From Dryomyza anilis (Eukaryota; Arthropoda; Insecta; Diptera; Dryomyzidae): a stretch of 64,000 nucleotides of DNA. The position numbers and the translations under genes were made by a program. The notes below the pieces were generated by a model. It saw only the letters and a list, made by a program, of their open reading frames with translations, had not been told where the DNA came from and ran no database searches. Each line of letters begins with the position of its first letter. Within the stretch, counting starts at the first letter, position 1. The stretch lies in assembly GCA_951804985.1 (NCBI GenBank), contig OX638131.1, positions 6,114,630 to 6,178,629 of the forward strand, given 5' to 3'. Below are positions 10,961 through 23,261 of this stretch, piece by piece.

Positions 10961-11165
10961 TAATTCAATAGTCATTTCAGTAAATTATTTAATTTCATTG
11001 ATGTTACTTTTTGTTTTTTCTGTTAATTTATTAATTAGGATGATTAAATATTTAATCAATACAATTATTCCATAGTCGTTTCAGCAAATAATTTAATTGT
11101 ATTTATGTAACTTTTTTATTTTCTGTTAATTTATTAATTAATATGAGTTAATATTTAAACAATTC
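10961..11165 (+). repeat. Two ~105-bp direct repeats rich in TAATTA
   Basis: AATAGTCATTTCAGTAAATT near 10967 recurs as CATAGTCGTTTCAGCAAATA near 11071. Each is followed by a shared TTCTGTTAATTTATTAATTA segment. The pair is diverged and dense in ATTA/TAAT homeodomain-type cores. Confidence 0.6.
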
Positions 11166-11428
11166 AATTAAAGGTCGTATGAATCAATTAATTAATTGTA
11201 TTGATCAAATGTTTAACTATATTTACACATTTTTTTTTGGTGTAGTTAATGAACAATTCTTAATATTGATGAATGAATGTATTAGAGTTTTTTTCTGTGT
11301 ACTTTTTATGGGTTCCAACAGAGCTTTATATAAAAGTAACTTGTCTGAGAGATGGACATGTTCATTGGCTATTTTTCCTCATTTTCGAAATAAGAATTAC
11401 TTTTTGGCTAAAAGTACTAACTTTACTA
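11166..11428. other. Unique sequence
   Basis: AT-rich. A 135-residue frame starting at 11179 runs into the neighbouring MITE and is not protein-like. Confidence 0.4.
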
Positions 11429-11667
11429 CACACAGAGAACTGATTTGTTGCGGCAACCAACTAAATTGCCCTACCGCATTATTCGGTTGCAATCATGCAA
11501 TCAGGAGGTTACGACAACCGAACGTGCAGTTGCGCGGACTAACATTTCGGTTAGAAAAAAAGGGTACGTTCATTTTAATGACATGAGGTTACAACAAATG
11601 TATTTCGGTTGCAACAATGAAACGTTGGTTCAATTAACCTCATGCCAAAAGAGAATTTTTCTGTGTG
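11429..11667 (+). mobile_element. CACACAGAA-family MITE, 239 bp
   Basis: It starts CACACAGAGAAC and ends TTTTTCTGTGTG, an inverted terminal pair. Inside are TTTGTTGCGGCAACCAACT and several GGTTGCAACAATGAA-like words. No target duplication is obvious. It overlaps spurious open frames, which explains their length. Confidence 0.7.
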
Positions 11668-13875
11668 TTGCATTCGGCATATTGTGTTTCCAATTATTGA
11701 ATTATATATATATTATACATTTTTAAACTAACTTTTTGGACGACTATGACGTTGTTTTATTTAATATAAAAATAAAATGAATTCCGAATTTTGTAAAAAC
11801 GTTATAAGCGAAAATATTTTTTTTTTAAACTCTACTGTTTCACATTTATTACATATATTAAATCGACATACAAAACATAATATGTACTGATGCGTAATTG
11901 GATGATGGTTTTTGTGTGGATTCCATCTAATATTCGAGTGCTTCACGTGTCTCCTTTGCTAATGGCATTGTAGCAATTGCCATGGCAGTGCAGCGTAAAA
12001 TTAATTAAAATTCCGCTCAAAGCGCTTTTCCGACAATCAAATGCGTGCATTAAATAAAAACAAAAATTAAAATGAAAAAAAAAAAATTCATTTCCAATGC
12101 GCCATAAACTATGCAACAAATTAAATTTTAACACATACTCGCATGGCACAATTGTGATTTAAGTATTTTTGACATTTATGATAGCGCATAAATTATATAA
12201 ATGTTTGACAGAAGAATGAAATGGTCACCCGCACAAATAAAACTCGACCTTCACAGCGCCAAAATGCCAAATACCGCCAACGGAAGGAAGTGGTATGCGG
12301 TTCAAAATGGCAAATGCCAATTTAAAACATTAAAGTGTCGCTCGTGGTGTCATCTGTGATGATAAAACAGAATTTTATGGGTTTTTGCTAGAGAGTTTTA
12401 CAACTGAGTGTTGACAAAGGCATGGAGGGGGGTGCACTAAAAGAAGGGTTTTATTAATATTTGATTTGTTTAGATATTAAGCAGTTTTAGTATTTTATGA
12501 CCCGCATTATTTAACCGACAGCACATCAGTTCAATAGTTTCAAATCAGTGCTCAGTATGTGTTGATGCCTTAAAGTGAGCGGGGATTTAAAAAATAATAC
12601 CTTGCTGTATACACCAAAAACCACAACCTTAAATTTTTACGACTTTGTCTGCGAAAATTCCCCCAAAAATTCCTGTATTTGTGGTAGAATCAGTGTGTCG
12701 TGGCATGAGTGAAGAAAATTCGAGCGTTAAGCGAATTATAGGGGCTTCGCTGCACACAGCATTTATAAAACATGATTTTAGGGGTTTCAATACCAAGTAC
12801 CTATGCCGTTTCTATTGATGTATAGAGCAGGCCACCAGCATTTAGAACCCAACCCCAACCTAAAACTCGCGCACAATAAGTGCGTCATAAATTTGAAATT
12901 CCTGTGGAGATTTTTAAAATTGTCGAGCACATTAAATTAATTGTATTAAAAATATAGTGCAATGAAAAAAACCTTTTTACAGATAAACCATTGTTTGTTA
13001 TATAGAACGATTGAATAATGGGAAATAGTTGAATGAACAATGAACATAGTGATGCAATCAATGTTAATTGAGAAACGATAAAACCATTTTAAATTCTACA
13101 GAATTTTTTTTAATTTCATGTAATTGTATTTGACATTTATTGCATATTTCTCAACAGCAATAAAAATATATTTTATACCAATATACAATATACCATTTCT
13201 GTGGCAGCTGTGGGCCACATAAATCAATTAAAATAAAATTTAAATTAATTTTGCAAAATTAAAATTTCATTTATGAAAAGTACGCAAAACTCTGCTCGCC
13301 GCAATAAAGCAATATTGGCTACAATATTGCTGTAACATTGCTATAACATTGCAACAACATTGCTGTTCTCGCCTTCGGTAACACCCACGCGAATTTGTTC
13401 ACGCTTAAAATCTAATTAAATGCTCGCCCCAAAATCAATGAAGACGCCAAAAAGTTTCACTGCGAATCACGCCGAAACGTCAGAAACTAATCGTGCAAAT
13501 TTCCCCAGGGCTGTGAAAATTTGGTTTTTGGTAGTTCGTAATGGGAATCTGTAATAGCGGGATAACCCAAAACAAAAAAAAAAGAAAAACATATTTTGAA
13601 CGGCAGCAGCAGCAGTAACTTAATGTTGCTTGTTTATCGAACGCCAAGTTTTTGGTAATTAGAACAACGGAAGACGCAAAAAAAATGAATAGTGTTTTAT
13701 ATGGGTATTCTGTAGACTAATAGATATACAAGCAGTAGAATAAAATCACTAGTCCCGCAAGAAATTAATCTTTTGATTGGTAAATGTTTACCTAATTCGG
13801 CCGTTGTCATAAACATGTCATGAGCAACATAACCATGTCATATTTATGCCACCTTACTAGGAATTCTGATGCACA
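11668..13875. other. Unique AT-rich sequence
   Basis: No exon, RNA gene or mobile element recognised over about 2.2 kb. A small run of AACATTGC words (four in 50 bp) lies near 13320-13365. A conspicuous AT-only A tract lies near 12075-12090. Confidence 0.5.
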
Positions 13876-14176
13876 CACACAGAATACAAATTTGTTGCGA
13901 AAACCAACTCTTTGTCCAACCAACTGATACGGTTCTCTCAACCGCTTAGTCGGTTCTTATAGTCAAAACAAAAAGCTGTGTAGTTTAGACTACTAATTCT
14001 GTACAGTTTTTGAACAATTCCGAACGGTTTTAGAACAATTTGGAGTGTGTATAGGCTAATATTTCTAGAGCCAATCGCTAATTTGTGTAAAATTCGTATT
14101 AACCGAATGAAGTTGGTTGTTACAACTAGCTTTTTCGTTCTTCCAACCTCATGTCAAATAACGATTTTTCTGTGTG
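13876..14176 (+). mobile_element. CACACAGAA-family MITE, best-preserved copy, 301 bp
   Basis: Termini are CACACAGAATAC and TTTTTCTGTGTG. Subterminal words AAATTTGTTGCGAAAACCAA on the left and GTTGGTTGTTACAACTAGC on the right are partly inverted. GTTTTAGAACAATTTGG-like repeats lie in the middle. No coding capacity. This copy was used to anchor the other members. Confidence 0.75.
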
Positions 14177-14322
14177 TACGAGAAATATCGATTGAAACTT
14201 TGAAGCGTGTTTCCAAATTGTGATTGCGATCATTTTCGACATCGAATCTCGCTCATGCGCTTCACGAAACAGATTACGTTTTAAAAGAAATACGAAAAAC
14301 TAGTAGAGAACTATAAGTGACA

Positions 14323-14515
14323 GAAAAAAAGTTCATACTATTTGTGAATTTATTCATCAATGTTATGAATGTTGGCATTACGACTCAACTAATCACCAAA
14401 TTCATTCCATTTTTATTTTATAAAACCTAATGAAAAAGTTCATAATATTGATGAACACATTCAAAATATTAATGAAAAATTCATCGTACATGATACATTG
14501 TAAAAAATGAAGAAA
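14323..14515 (+). mobile_element. TTCAT-rich MITE with CAGAAAAAAAGTTCATA end
   Basis: It begins CAGAAAAAAAGTTCATACT and holds many TTCATNATATTGATGAA-type words, alternating in both orientations. The segment at 26663-26905 shows the same composition and ends with the inverted terminus TTTTTTTTCTGTG. The right end of this copy is uncertain. Confidence 0.5.
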
Positions 14516-15439
14516 AACTGTACGGAAGGTTAGGTCATATGGAAAATTTTGTTAGTAGGGAATTTTTTGTTAGTAGGGAATTTTTTGTTATGTCTTTGTT
14601 ATGTGATTAAGTATTAAAGTCCGACCGAAAGGTGAAATATGTGCAAAAATAATAAAATGAAAATTACAAACGGTTACCGTTTATAGTATTCCAAAGGTCA
14701 CCATGTTTTCGGATTTGATAATACAACTACTCAACAAAATGAGAAAAAATGTTTCGACTTTTCAGGAATCAATTCTTTATAATTCAAGAATGCTGATTCG
14801 GACAGTATACTCAGTTTTAATATATCGTTTTTAAGAAAATTGCTATCGGAATTTGAGGCCCTTTTCAGCTACTTTATAGAGTACAAAAAAAATCCCTTAC
14901 CAACCTAGTTTTACAAATAATTTTAAACGCAATTTTTCATTCAATTATCAAGACTAATTACTATATTCGAAAAAATACTAATATTCCAATACGTTTTTAA
15001 GATATTTGTATCTAAACTCGAAAAAAACAAATTTTTTGCAAACTATTTTTATATGATTTTTTTTTTAATAATGATAAAGAAAAATAATTTATGGTTATAA
15101 AGAACATAGTTTGAACTAACGATCAAAATTACTAATTATTTTCCATATGTTCTAATTTTTAAAATATGCCATACCAAATAGTTTCCATAAAAAGGTTGAG
15201 ATTGAAGTATAAAATGCGTCCATATTTTGCATATGTATAAATTATTAAAAATTTGTAGTTTTTAACAAAATTTATTCAAGACTACGTAATATCCAAAATG
15301 AATAAGCGTTAGTTAATTCTATAGAATTGGTGTATGTATACACAAATGAAGTTCCCTCTGCAAAATATTCACTACTGCGTTCGACTATATTTAGTGCATT
15401 TTGCAATGACAGTTTACAATATTATAGTGAAGTATTTGT
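14516..15439. other. Unique AT-rich sequence with a short duplication
   Basis: GTTAGTAGGGAATTTTTTGT is repeated twice in tandem near 14550-14590. TTCTTTATAATTCAAGAATG near 14771 also recurs, diverged, near 33886, which suggests an old dispersed repeat. No gene recognised. Confidence 0.45.
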
Positions 15440-15905
15440 TTCCAAACATTTAATGTCTTGAAAACAAAACCAAATGACACTACTGTCATTTGACACAAAT
15501 AAACATTACTGCAGTATTTGTTTCATTACTGTCAAGACAGTTTTTCCAGACATTTAATGTCTTCAAAACAAAACCAAATTACACTACTGTCATTTGACAC
15601 AAATAAACACTACATCAGTATTTGTTTCATTGATGTCAAGTAGTGTCAAAACATTATTTTTCAGTAGTGTCAAAACATTATTTTCAAGTAGTGTCAAGAC
15701 ATTTTTTGCAGACATTTAATATCTTGAAAACAAAACCAAATGACACTACTGTCATTTGACACATTTAATGTCTTGAAAACAAAACCAAATAGAACTACTG
15801 TCATTTGACACAAATGACACAACTGCAGTATTTGTTTCATTGATGTCAAGTAGTGTCAAGACATTATTTTTCAAGACAAACAAAACCAAATGACACTACT
15901 GACAC
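15440..15905 (+). repeat. Irregular ~100-bp tandem repeat (GACACTACTGTCATTTGACA)
   Basis: AAAACAAAACCAAATGACAC followed by TACTGTCATTTGACACAAAT returns five times at offsets of about 103, 163, 49 and 101 bp. CATTTAATGTCTTGAAAAC and GTAGTGTCAAGACATT segments lie between. Units contain internal palindromes (TGACACTACTGTCA). Confidence 0.75.
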
Positions 15906-16149
15906 TAATGCAGTGAGTGATCACAACGAGTGACGAGTGAGAAGAGAACATTGAAAACAACCACAAATCTGCTGCTCGGCATTCGACGGCATTAAAGTTG
16001 TTTTCAGTATTTATGTGTTTATAAAAATTACAACAAACATTATTAAAAAAAAGATAGTTTAAAAAAAAATTGTACGACAAAAACAATGCAATGGTGAAAA
16101 AGAAATATATCAAAAAAAAAAAATTTTTGTTCGATAAATAAAAACTTTA
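15906..16149. other. Unique sequence
   Basis: Unique AT-rich flank between the tandem repeat and the Helitron; nothing else recognised. Confidence 0.4.
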
Positions 16150-16180
<31 letters not shown>

Positions 16181-16482
16181 CTCATTTTCTGTTTGCTTGC
16201 TTGTTTGTTGGTGCGCTATGCAACGTACACCTGTGCACGTATTTTCTTAAAATTTGGAATATATATCCTACAGACCCAGGATAATGTCACTACATAGTTT
16301 CGTTGACCACGCCCACTTTTAAATTGGATCTTACTCATCTCAACTCAACTCAATCTCAACTCACCACACTAAAACTTACCACATTAAAACTTCTACTGGA
16401 AAAACACTACGGGGAAGAATTGTACGGGGAAATATCTACCGGGAAGAATTTTACGGGTCGAGTCGTGTACGGGTCCAGCTAG
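16150..16482 (+). mobile_element. Non-autonomous Helitron (333 bp)
   Basis: It begins TCTATATATATAT and ends GGGTCCAGCTAG, matching the 5'-TC and CTRR-3' ends of Helitrons. It sits between A (16149) and T (16483), the standard Helitron target, with no duplication. The interior (GCTATGCAACGTACACCTGT, GACCCAGGATAATGTCACTA, GTTTCGTTGACCACGCCCAC) is the body familiar from short fly Helitrons. It lacks Rep/helicase coding sequence and so would depend on an autonomous relative. The (TA)n at its start is expanded. Confidence 0.85.
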
Positions 16483-19400
16483 TATACAATATTAAAAGGT
16501 TTTCTTATTTGAATTGTATTTTTATATATTTCAATAGTATGATTACTATTGAATTTCTTTGAGAAAGAATGATAGAAAATTTAAACTGCTGTGTGTACTC
16601 AGTGCCATAAGCAGTTCATTTCAGTGTTTGAATTTTTATTGCACTTTATATGAGAGTCTTCACTACAACTACGTTTTGTTTCTGTTTCGTTTTGACACTA
16701 CTTGTGCTTTGTTGTTGTGAGCAACACATACATTTAATTTTCATGCATACAGTCTACGACAGAACATGTCTTGCAATAAAATGAATGTCTTGAAGTGGTT
16801 ATGAAATGCATTTGTTCAAATGTCTGGTATGTTTATAGGAAAATCGGGTTAAGATTTTGATATTTGTTATCATTTCATTAAAGTACCCAGATTTACATAT
16901 CTGTGCCAGTGTACCGAATACCAACATTCGATTTGGTAAGGTACCACAAGACAATATGCGATATTTTTAAAAATGTTCATTTCGGTAATAAGAAGTATAT
17001 GTACAAAAGTGGTCATATCATAGATATGCGTCAATAGATTACGTCAATTTTTAATACCATATAGTATATTTATACAAGTAATATAAAATAAAATTTTCAT
17101 TGCTCTACATCTTTCGATTTTCCTGTAATCGTGATTTCTACAGAGAGACGGACGCAATATATAAACTTATTCTTACCGGGCACGCCTAATCGTAAGCTTT
17201 ACTTCATAAAATTGACGAATTCTTCTTAAAAACAATGTATTATAGTTTTAAAATGTGATGAGTAAATTCAAAAACAAGACCTGGTTGTTCCAACAGAGTC
17301 ATATGCATCCAAAGATCAATTTAATCTTAATCTTGCAGTTCATTCTCGTTCTTGTTCTCATGTTTTAGCAAAAAAAATGTATTTTAGGAAGAACAAGAAC
17401 TAATTGGAAAATCTTTAATTTAATTTAGTCAAATTTAGTCCGTATAGACAGTTTGTCCAACGTGCATAAATAATTCAAATATTTTCATTGCTCTGAATTC
17501 TGCATTAAATGAAATTGCAGAAACCCTGAGATTTTGCAAATTATTCATGGAATAGAAAACTATGTGATTAAAGAACTAAAAAAAAGTGTAAAATATCGAA
17601 AGGAAAGTCTCGAGTAGTGCAAATTAATATTGCAAGTACTGAAAATAAAAAGAATAAATTGCAGACATGCCAAGCAAATAAAAAGTCGGTGCAGCCTTTA
17701 AGTGCAGACATTTATTATATTTTTTTAATACTTTTGCACGGATTGCAGGGGTATTATTTTATAGTACGAAAATATAAAAAGCGCAGAACGACATACAAAT
17801 TTATATTTAATAACTTTCTTTAAGCACAGCATAATTAATTTTTCAAGCAGAATTTTTTAAATTAAGACCCCATAATGAGGAATAAATTAAGGTAAAAAGC
17901 AAGCACTGGTCGTCACTTGAGACCAAAGAATAAAAGTTGAAAACTTGAAACTGAAACTTTGGCCAAAACCATGATGAGACTTTTTATGTTAATTGAAAAC
18001 GGAATTTGTGCGCTTTAGAGATAATAAAAATTTTATAGAATCCCAGGTTAAATTTAATTTGAATATTGTACAAAGTTAAATAATACCAAATAAACTTCAG
18101 TCGAAATGTATTTTCCAAGTGTCAATGTGCAAAAGTTATTTGCCAATACTTTTAGCGAAAGGTCAAACGAGTCATTTGTAAACTCTTAATGTAGTTGGCC
18201 ACAAAAAGTGTTAACTAATCGCGCTGGTTATTGGTTGCTTGGTTGGTTGGTTGGACCACCTTTAAGACAACTTTAAACAGCACATATAAAGGCGCGAAAA
18301 AGACATGACCAAAGCACGTAAATCTGTCAAATGCCGGCAACTGGATATATTTGAAAATTAAATAAAAATGGCAGAAAAAGGTTAAAATTGTTGGTTTGTT
18401 TGTTAACTGCTGCGTTGTTTTTCACATTGAATTTCGGTTGTTTTTCTTGGCAGCCACGCTACGTTTCGTGTCGTGTCGTGAGGTGACGTGACGTGCCAGC
18501 GTGACACAAATGCACGCTAATGGAATTTCAATATTGTTATTGTAATTTTATAGACGGCAACAAACACAGTGGAGCACTAAAGAGCGCGCGTTCAATAAAT
18601 CAAATGTGATTTGATTGTGCGTTGAAGTGTGGCAACACTGACAGAAGCGCGAATGACAGAATGATTTGAATTTGAATTTGCAGTGCAGCGGCGCGCAGAG
18701 TTCTGTCAAATTCTTTATTTTTTATATAGATTTTAATTTTTTTTTATATTGTTGCAAATAAATTGTGCAAATAAATGAATTTATTATTTATTAAATACCG
18801 CAAGTGTTGCACACACGCTGTCAAATGAATGCGCCGACAGACAGACAGACAGATAGGTAGACGGACAGCTAGATAGACAGCATCAGGCTTACCATGTGCA
18901 CGCAATAAATAAATCAAGGCTTCATTTTTATCACCGTCAATAGTTGATGGTTTTCTTTTGAATTTATGTTTTTTTTTCTCTTTTTTGACAATACGTGCGA
19001 CGCATTCTGATGTCAGTCACGCGGTGTTGCCAACCATCAGTTTCATTGCGCATGCACTAAAGGCTTTATCAATAATTTTATTATTTATATTTTTTTTTAT
19101 TATATTCACAACGTTTTTATGCATTTCTTTTTTTTAATTTCGCCTGCGTCTTTTGACCTGCAGCGACCTGCGGCATACCTTTTTTCTGCTGTTCGCCAGC
19201 ATCGAAATTAAATTGCGCTGAAGTATTGACAGGCATAAATTATTTTGGAATTTTTCAGGCACTTTCTTTTGCATTTTAACTGCATTGAGTTTGGTTGATC
19301 AGTTTTAAATAAATTCGCAGTTCATTGCAGCGGAATGATGGAATGATTGCATTAACTACGCGAAAAATGGGTCATGCGGTGGGGCCACGAACAGTGTTGC

Positions 19401-20970
19401 CAATCGACGACGTAGAATGACAGATAGCTGCCGTGGTAGGCAAGAGGTTAAATGAGGGATTAAAACCGTAACCAAAAATGGTGTACCGAATTTCGATTTT
19501 TATTTAGGGTATCACACAGTAATTTTTATATATTTGATCAAAAATTAAATGGTGTTCAATAAACAAAAAAACATTCATTTCTGTCGGGAAAATGAAATGC
19601 TCTCGTATATTTGAATGCTATATGGGGAATTTATACAAATGTAGACGGATCGCAGGTCTTAATCAACCAATTATAACCATATTTAATACCCGAAATCACA
19701 GGTGTATATTTGAGCTAATTTTTGAGTATCATTAGCTTTGCTCTTTTGGATTTTACGTAACCGTGATTTCAACAGACACATAGACAGACAAACGGGCATT
19801 GCTAAATCTATTACGGAAAATCTTATATATACTCTATTCTGACATTTTCTGGGTATTAGAAAAAGATTACCAATTTGAATATACTATTTCAACTTCCAAA
19901 TCAGAACGCAAAACCGAAATAGAAACTTCGATTCAGTACAGGTACCAAAATAATTTTATAATAAAACTGAAAACATTACCCAAACCGAAGTAGTGGACAA
20001 AATCGAGCCCGTAATACCATAAATCTTAGAATTTCAATCCCTCGATGGTTGATATTAGTTCTCTTAAAGTTTCGTATTGTTATAAAATAAAATGAAATAA
20101 TTTACTGTACAAAGTACGAACAAAGTAACCAGTAATTATGCTCTTTCTATCGTAAATTAAACTTTGACTACTGTGAAAAAATAAAACCCCTATGACACAT
20201 ATTAAAACCTCATAGAACATAAATAAATTGTCTAGTTTCATATATAGCAGACACTGAGAAACAGCCGTTCATTTTCCACTCAAGCTCCCATGTAGAGCAA
20301 CTAAACGTAGACTTTTCCATGCAGTTAATGAGATAATTTTAAATTTATGAGCTGCCGCCACCAAGTGGCAGCAAAAAAGTCAAACTATTGTTAATGGGAT
20401 TTTTTGTCATCAAAGTTTTAACTATATTAGATAAATTTGCCAACATACATAAAACATTAAAACATAACCCAGCGAGAAAAATAGGTAATTTTGAAGAAAT
20501 AAATACATAATAAATGTCATTTGTGACAAATCATTATTAGAAATAACAAAAAATAGCTAAAGATAACATAAAAAAGGGTTTGAGAGCAAAAGAAAGCCAA
20601 AACTCTCACTTTTAATAGCACTGCTGACGAGAGCAAGCAAGAGCTTGCATACATTAGAGAGCAATGCTTCGAATGGAAGCAACATTTGAATTTTTACGGC
20701 GGAATATATTGAAAGAAAATAATGCGATTTATTTCTTTAACAATGCTTTAAGATTTCACTTCCTGCTTTAAAAATACTTCACAATATTTTTAATTTTCGC
20801 TCTTTGCTAAATGCTTGCATTACTCTTTCGGAGCCAGTCATCATTTTCTTGCATATTTTGTATTTCTTGGTTGAGGAAGAAGCAGGTGTTGACGGTGAGG
20901 ATCAGCCAGAGAAAATCAGCAGAGAAAATAGAGAACACAACATGTACACAAAAGCATAAAGTAAAATAAT
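16483..20970. other. Mostly unique sequence with dispersed GTGATTTCAACAGAC modules
   Basis: No exon recognised over about 4.5 kb. GTGATTTCTACAGAG at 17131 and GTGATTTCAACAGAC at 19763 belong to a dispersed module also found at 63960. Perfect 11-mer TGGCAACACTG copies occur at 18630 (+) and 19392 (reverse). An ACAG microsatellite lies at 18836-18872. The 18440-19440 part is GC-richer, with GTCGTGTCGTGAGGTGACGT near 18471. Confidence 0.5.
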
Positions 20971-22472
20971 AAGAGCATTTGAAAAGCTAAGATCGGGAGT
21001 TTCAAAATCGAGGAAGCTTTTAAAAAGCACAGAGCGGGAGTTTTGGCATTTAAAAAAAAAACAAGAGCGAGAGTTTAAAAATCAATGAAGCATTTAAACA
21101 GAATAGAGCAAGATTTTTTGGGCATTTAAAAAGCAAAGAGCGAGAGTTTTAAAATCGACAAAGCATTTAAAAAGTATAGAGCAGGAGTTTTGGCATTTGA
21201 AAAGCAAAGATCGAGAGTATAATATTCAAGAAAGCATTTAAACAGCATAGAGCAAGAGTTTTTGGCATTTGAAAAGCAAAGAGCGAGAGTTTTAGAATCA
21301 ACAAATAATTGAAACAGTACGGTGTAAGTGATTTGGTATTTACAAGAGCAAGAATTTTTGGCATTTGAAAAGCAAAGAACGAGAGTTTAGAATCGACAAA
21401 GCATTTAAGCAGCACGTAGTAAGAGCGTTGGCATTGGAAAAGCAAAACACGTGAGTTTAAAAATCAGGGAAGCATTTAAACCGCATAGAGCAAGAGTTTT
21501 TGGCATTTGAAAAGCAAACAGCGAGAGTTTTAAAATCGACAAAGCATTAAAACAGCACGTAGTAAGAGCGTTGGCATTGGATTTGGTATTTGAAAAGCAA
21601 AGAGCTAGAGTTTAAAAATCGGGGGAGCATTTAAAGCATAGAGCTAGAGTTTTTTGGCATTTGAAAAGCAAAGAGCGAGAGTTTAAAAATCGAAGAATCA
21701 TTTAAACCGCATAGAGCAAGAGTTTTTTAGCATTTGAAAAGCAAAGAGCAAGAATTTTTGGCATTTGAAAAGCAAAGAGCGAGAGTTTAGAATCGACAAA
21801 GCATTTAAGCAGCACGTAGTAAGAGCGTTGGCATTGGAAAAGCAAAAAACGTGAGTTTAAAAATCAGGGAAGCATTTAAACCGCATAGAGCAATGGTTTT
21901 TGGCATTTGAAAAGAAAAGAGCAAACATTTTTAGGCATTTGAAAAGAAAAGAGCGTGAGTTTTAGAATCGACAAAGCATTTAAACAGCACGGAATAAGAG
22001 TTTTGGCATTTGGCAAAGAGCGAAAGTTTAAAAATCGAGAAAGCATTTGAAAACCAAAGAGCAAGAATTTTATGGCATTTGAAAATCAAAGAGCGAGAGT
22101 TTTAGAATCGACAAAGCATTTAAACAGCACGGAGTAAGAGTTTTGGCATTTGAAAGGCAAAGAGGGAGAGTTTAAAAATCAAGGACTCATTTAAACAGCA
22201 TAGAGCAAAAGTTTTTTGGCATTTGAAAAGCAAAGAGCGAGAGTTTAAAAATCAAGGAAGCATTTAAACAGCATATAGCAAGACTTTTTTGGCATTTGAA
22301 AAGCAAGGGGCGAGAGTTTTAGAATAGACAAAGCATTTAAACAGCACGAAGTAAGAGAATTGGCATTTAAAAAGCAAAGAGCAAGAGTTTATAAATCAAG
22401 GAAGCATTTAAACAGCATAGAGCAATAGTTTTTTGGCATATGAAAAGCAAAGAGCGACAGTTTCGAAATCGA
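20971..22472 (+). repeat. Satellite array, ~72-bp unit built from two related halves
   Basis: About twenty diverged units alternate GCATTTAAACAGCATAGAGC AAGAGTTTTT with GGCATTTGAAAAGCAAAGAG CGAGAGTTT and an AAAATCGACAA-type spacer. Successive GCATTTAAA words fall about 71-73 bp apart. The two halves resemble each other, so the monomer looks like a duplicated ~36-bp ancestor. Minus-strand frames of 92 and 62 residues (repeating FAFQMPK) are by-products of the array, not genes. Confidence 0.9.
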
Positions 22473-23261
22473 TGCAGCAGGTTTTGGAATATCTCGTGCA
22501 ATTAATTGAAATAAACTCATTGAAATTCCCGTTGGGCACATCGTGTTATTCACGTGTGCCATAAAAACTTAGATGTGCGAATATAAAATTCCAGTTAAAA
22601 TTTCACACGACATGGGGCGTTGGTGTCGCCGTCGTCGCGGTTCTGGCTGGTCCTAACGTTAACTTTATCTACAAGTGTTTAACTATGCGTTTAAATTGTG
22701 TCTGTCTGTCCGTTCTTCCCTTCGTCCGTTCGTCTGCGCGTGTGTGTCATCTACATGTGGTGTGTGTAGTGGAAACTTAGTCTATGCTTTGTGCTTAATT
22801 TCATTATGAAAGATAAACATGAAAAATATTTAAATATTTTATGCATTTGACGAAGTTAGTTGCAAGTCAAAGTTTTCCAAATGGAAGCGCGCCCAACTTG
22901 CTATAAAATCAGCACGAAGCGTGTTGCTGGCTTGGCTGTCTGTCTGTCTGTTTGTCTGGCTGCCGTATTTGTGCAGCAGGTGGCGCTGCTGTCAGTGTTG
23001 ACTCTTGAGCTCCTACAAAAGTAATGTTAATATAAACCAAGATTTCTAGATACTATCAGAGCGTAAGAGGGTAAAAAGTAAAGAAAATATCAAAAGTTAA
23101 GTTTATGATATACGAGCTGCTCAAAATGCAAGCAATGAATTTTAAGACATTACTTAAGCAACTCATACAATGAAGAACACTAATTTATTTTTTGAAACAG
23201 CGAATATGATATTTCAACAGAGATTTTTGTTAATTTTTAAACTTATTTATAACTTTAAACT
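22473..23261. other. Unique island between two satellites
   Basis: GC-richer unique sequence with a TGTC microsatellite near 22938-22960 and CG-rich words near 22620-22645. No coding frame recognised. Confidence 0.5.

Noticed and set aside
11179..11586. 135-residue plus open frame
   Set aside because: Runs into a MITE with inverted CACACAGA/TCTGTGTG ends; no protein similarity.
21167..22064. Minus-strand frames repeating FAFQMPK
   Set aside because: Translation artefacts of the 72-bp satellite.
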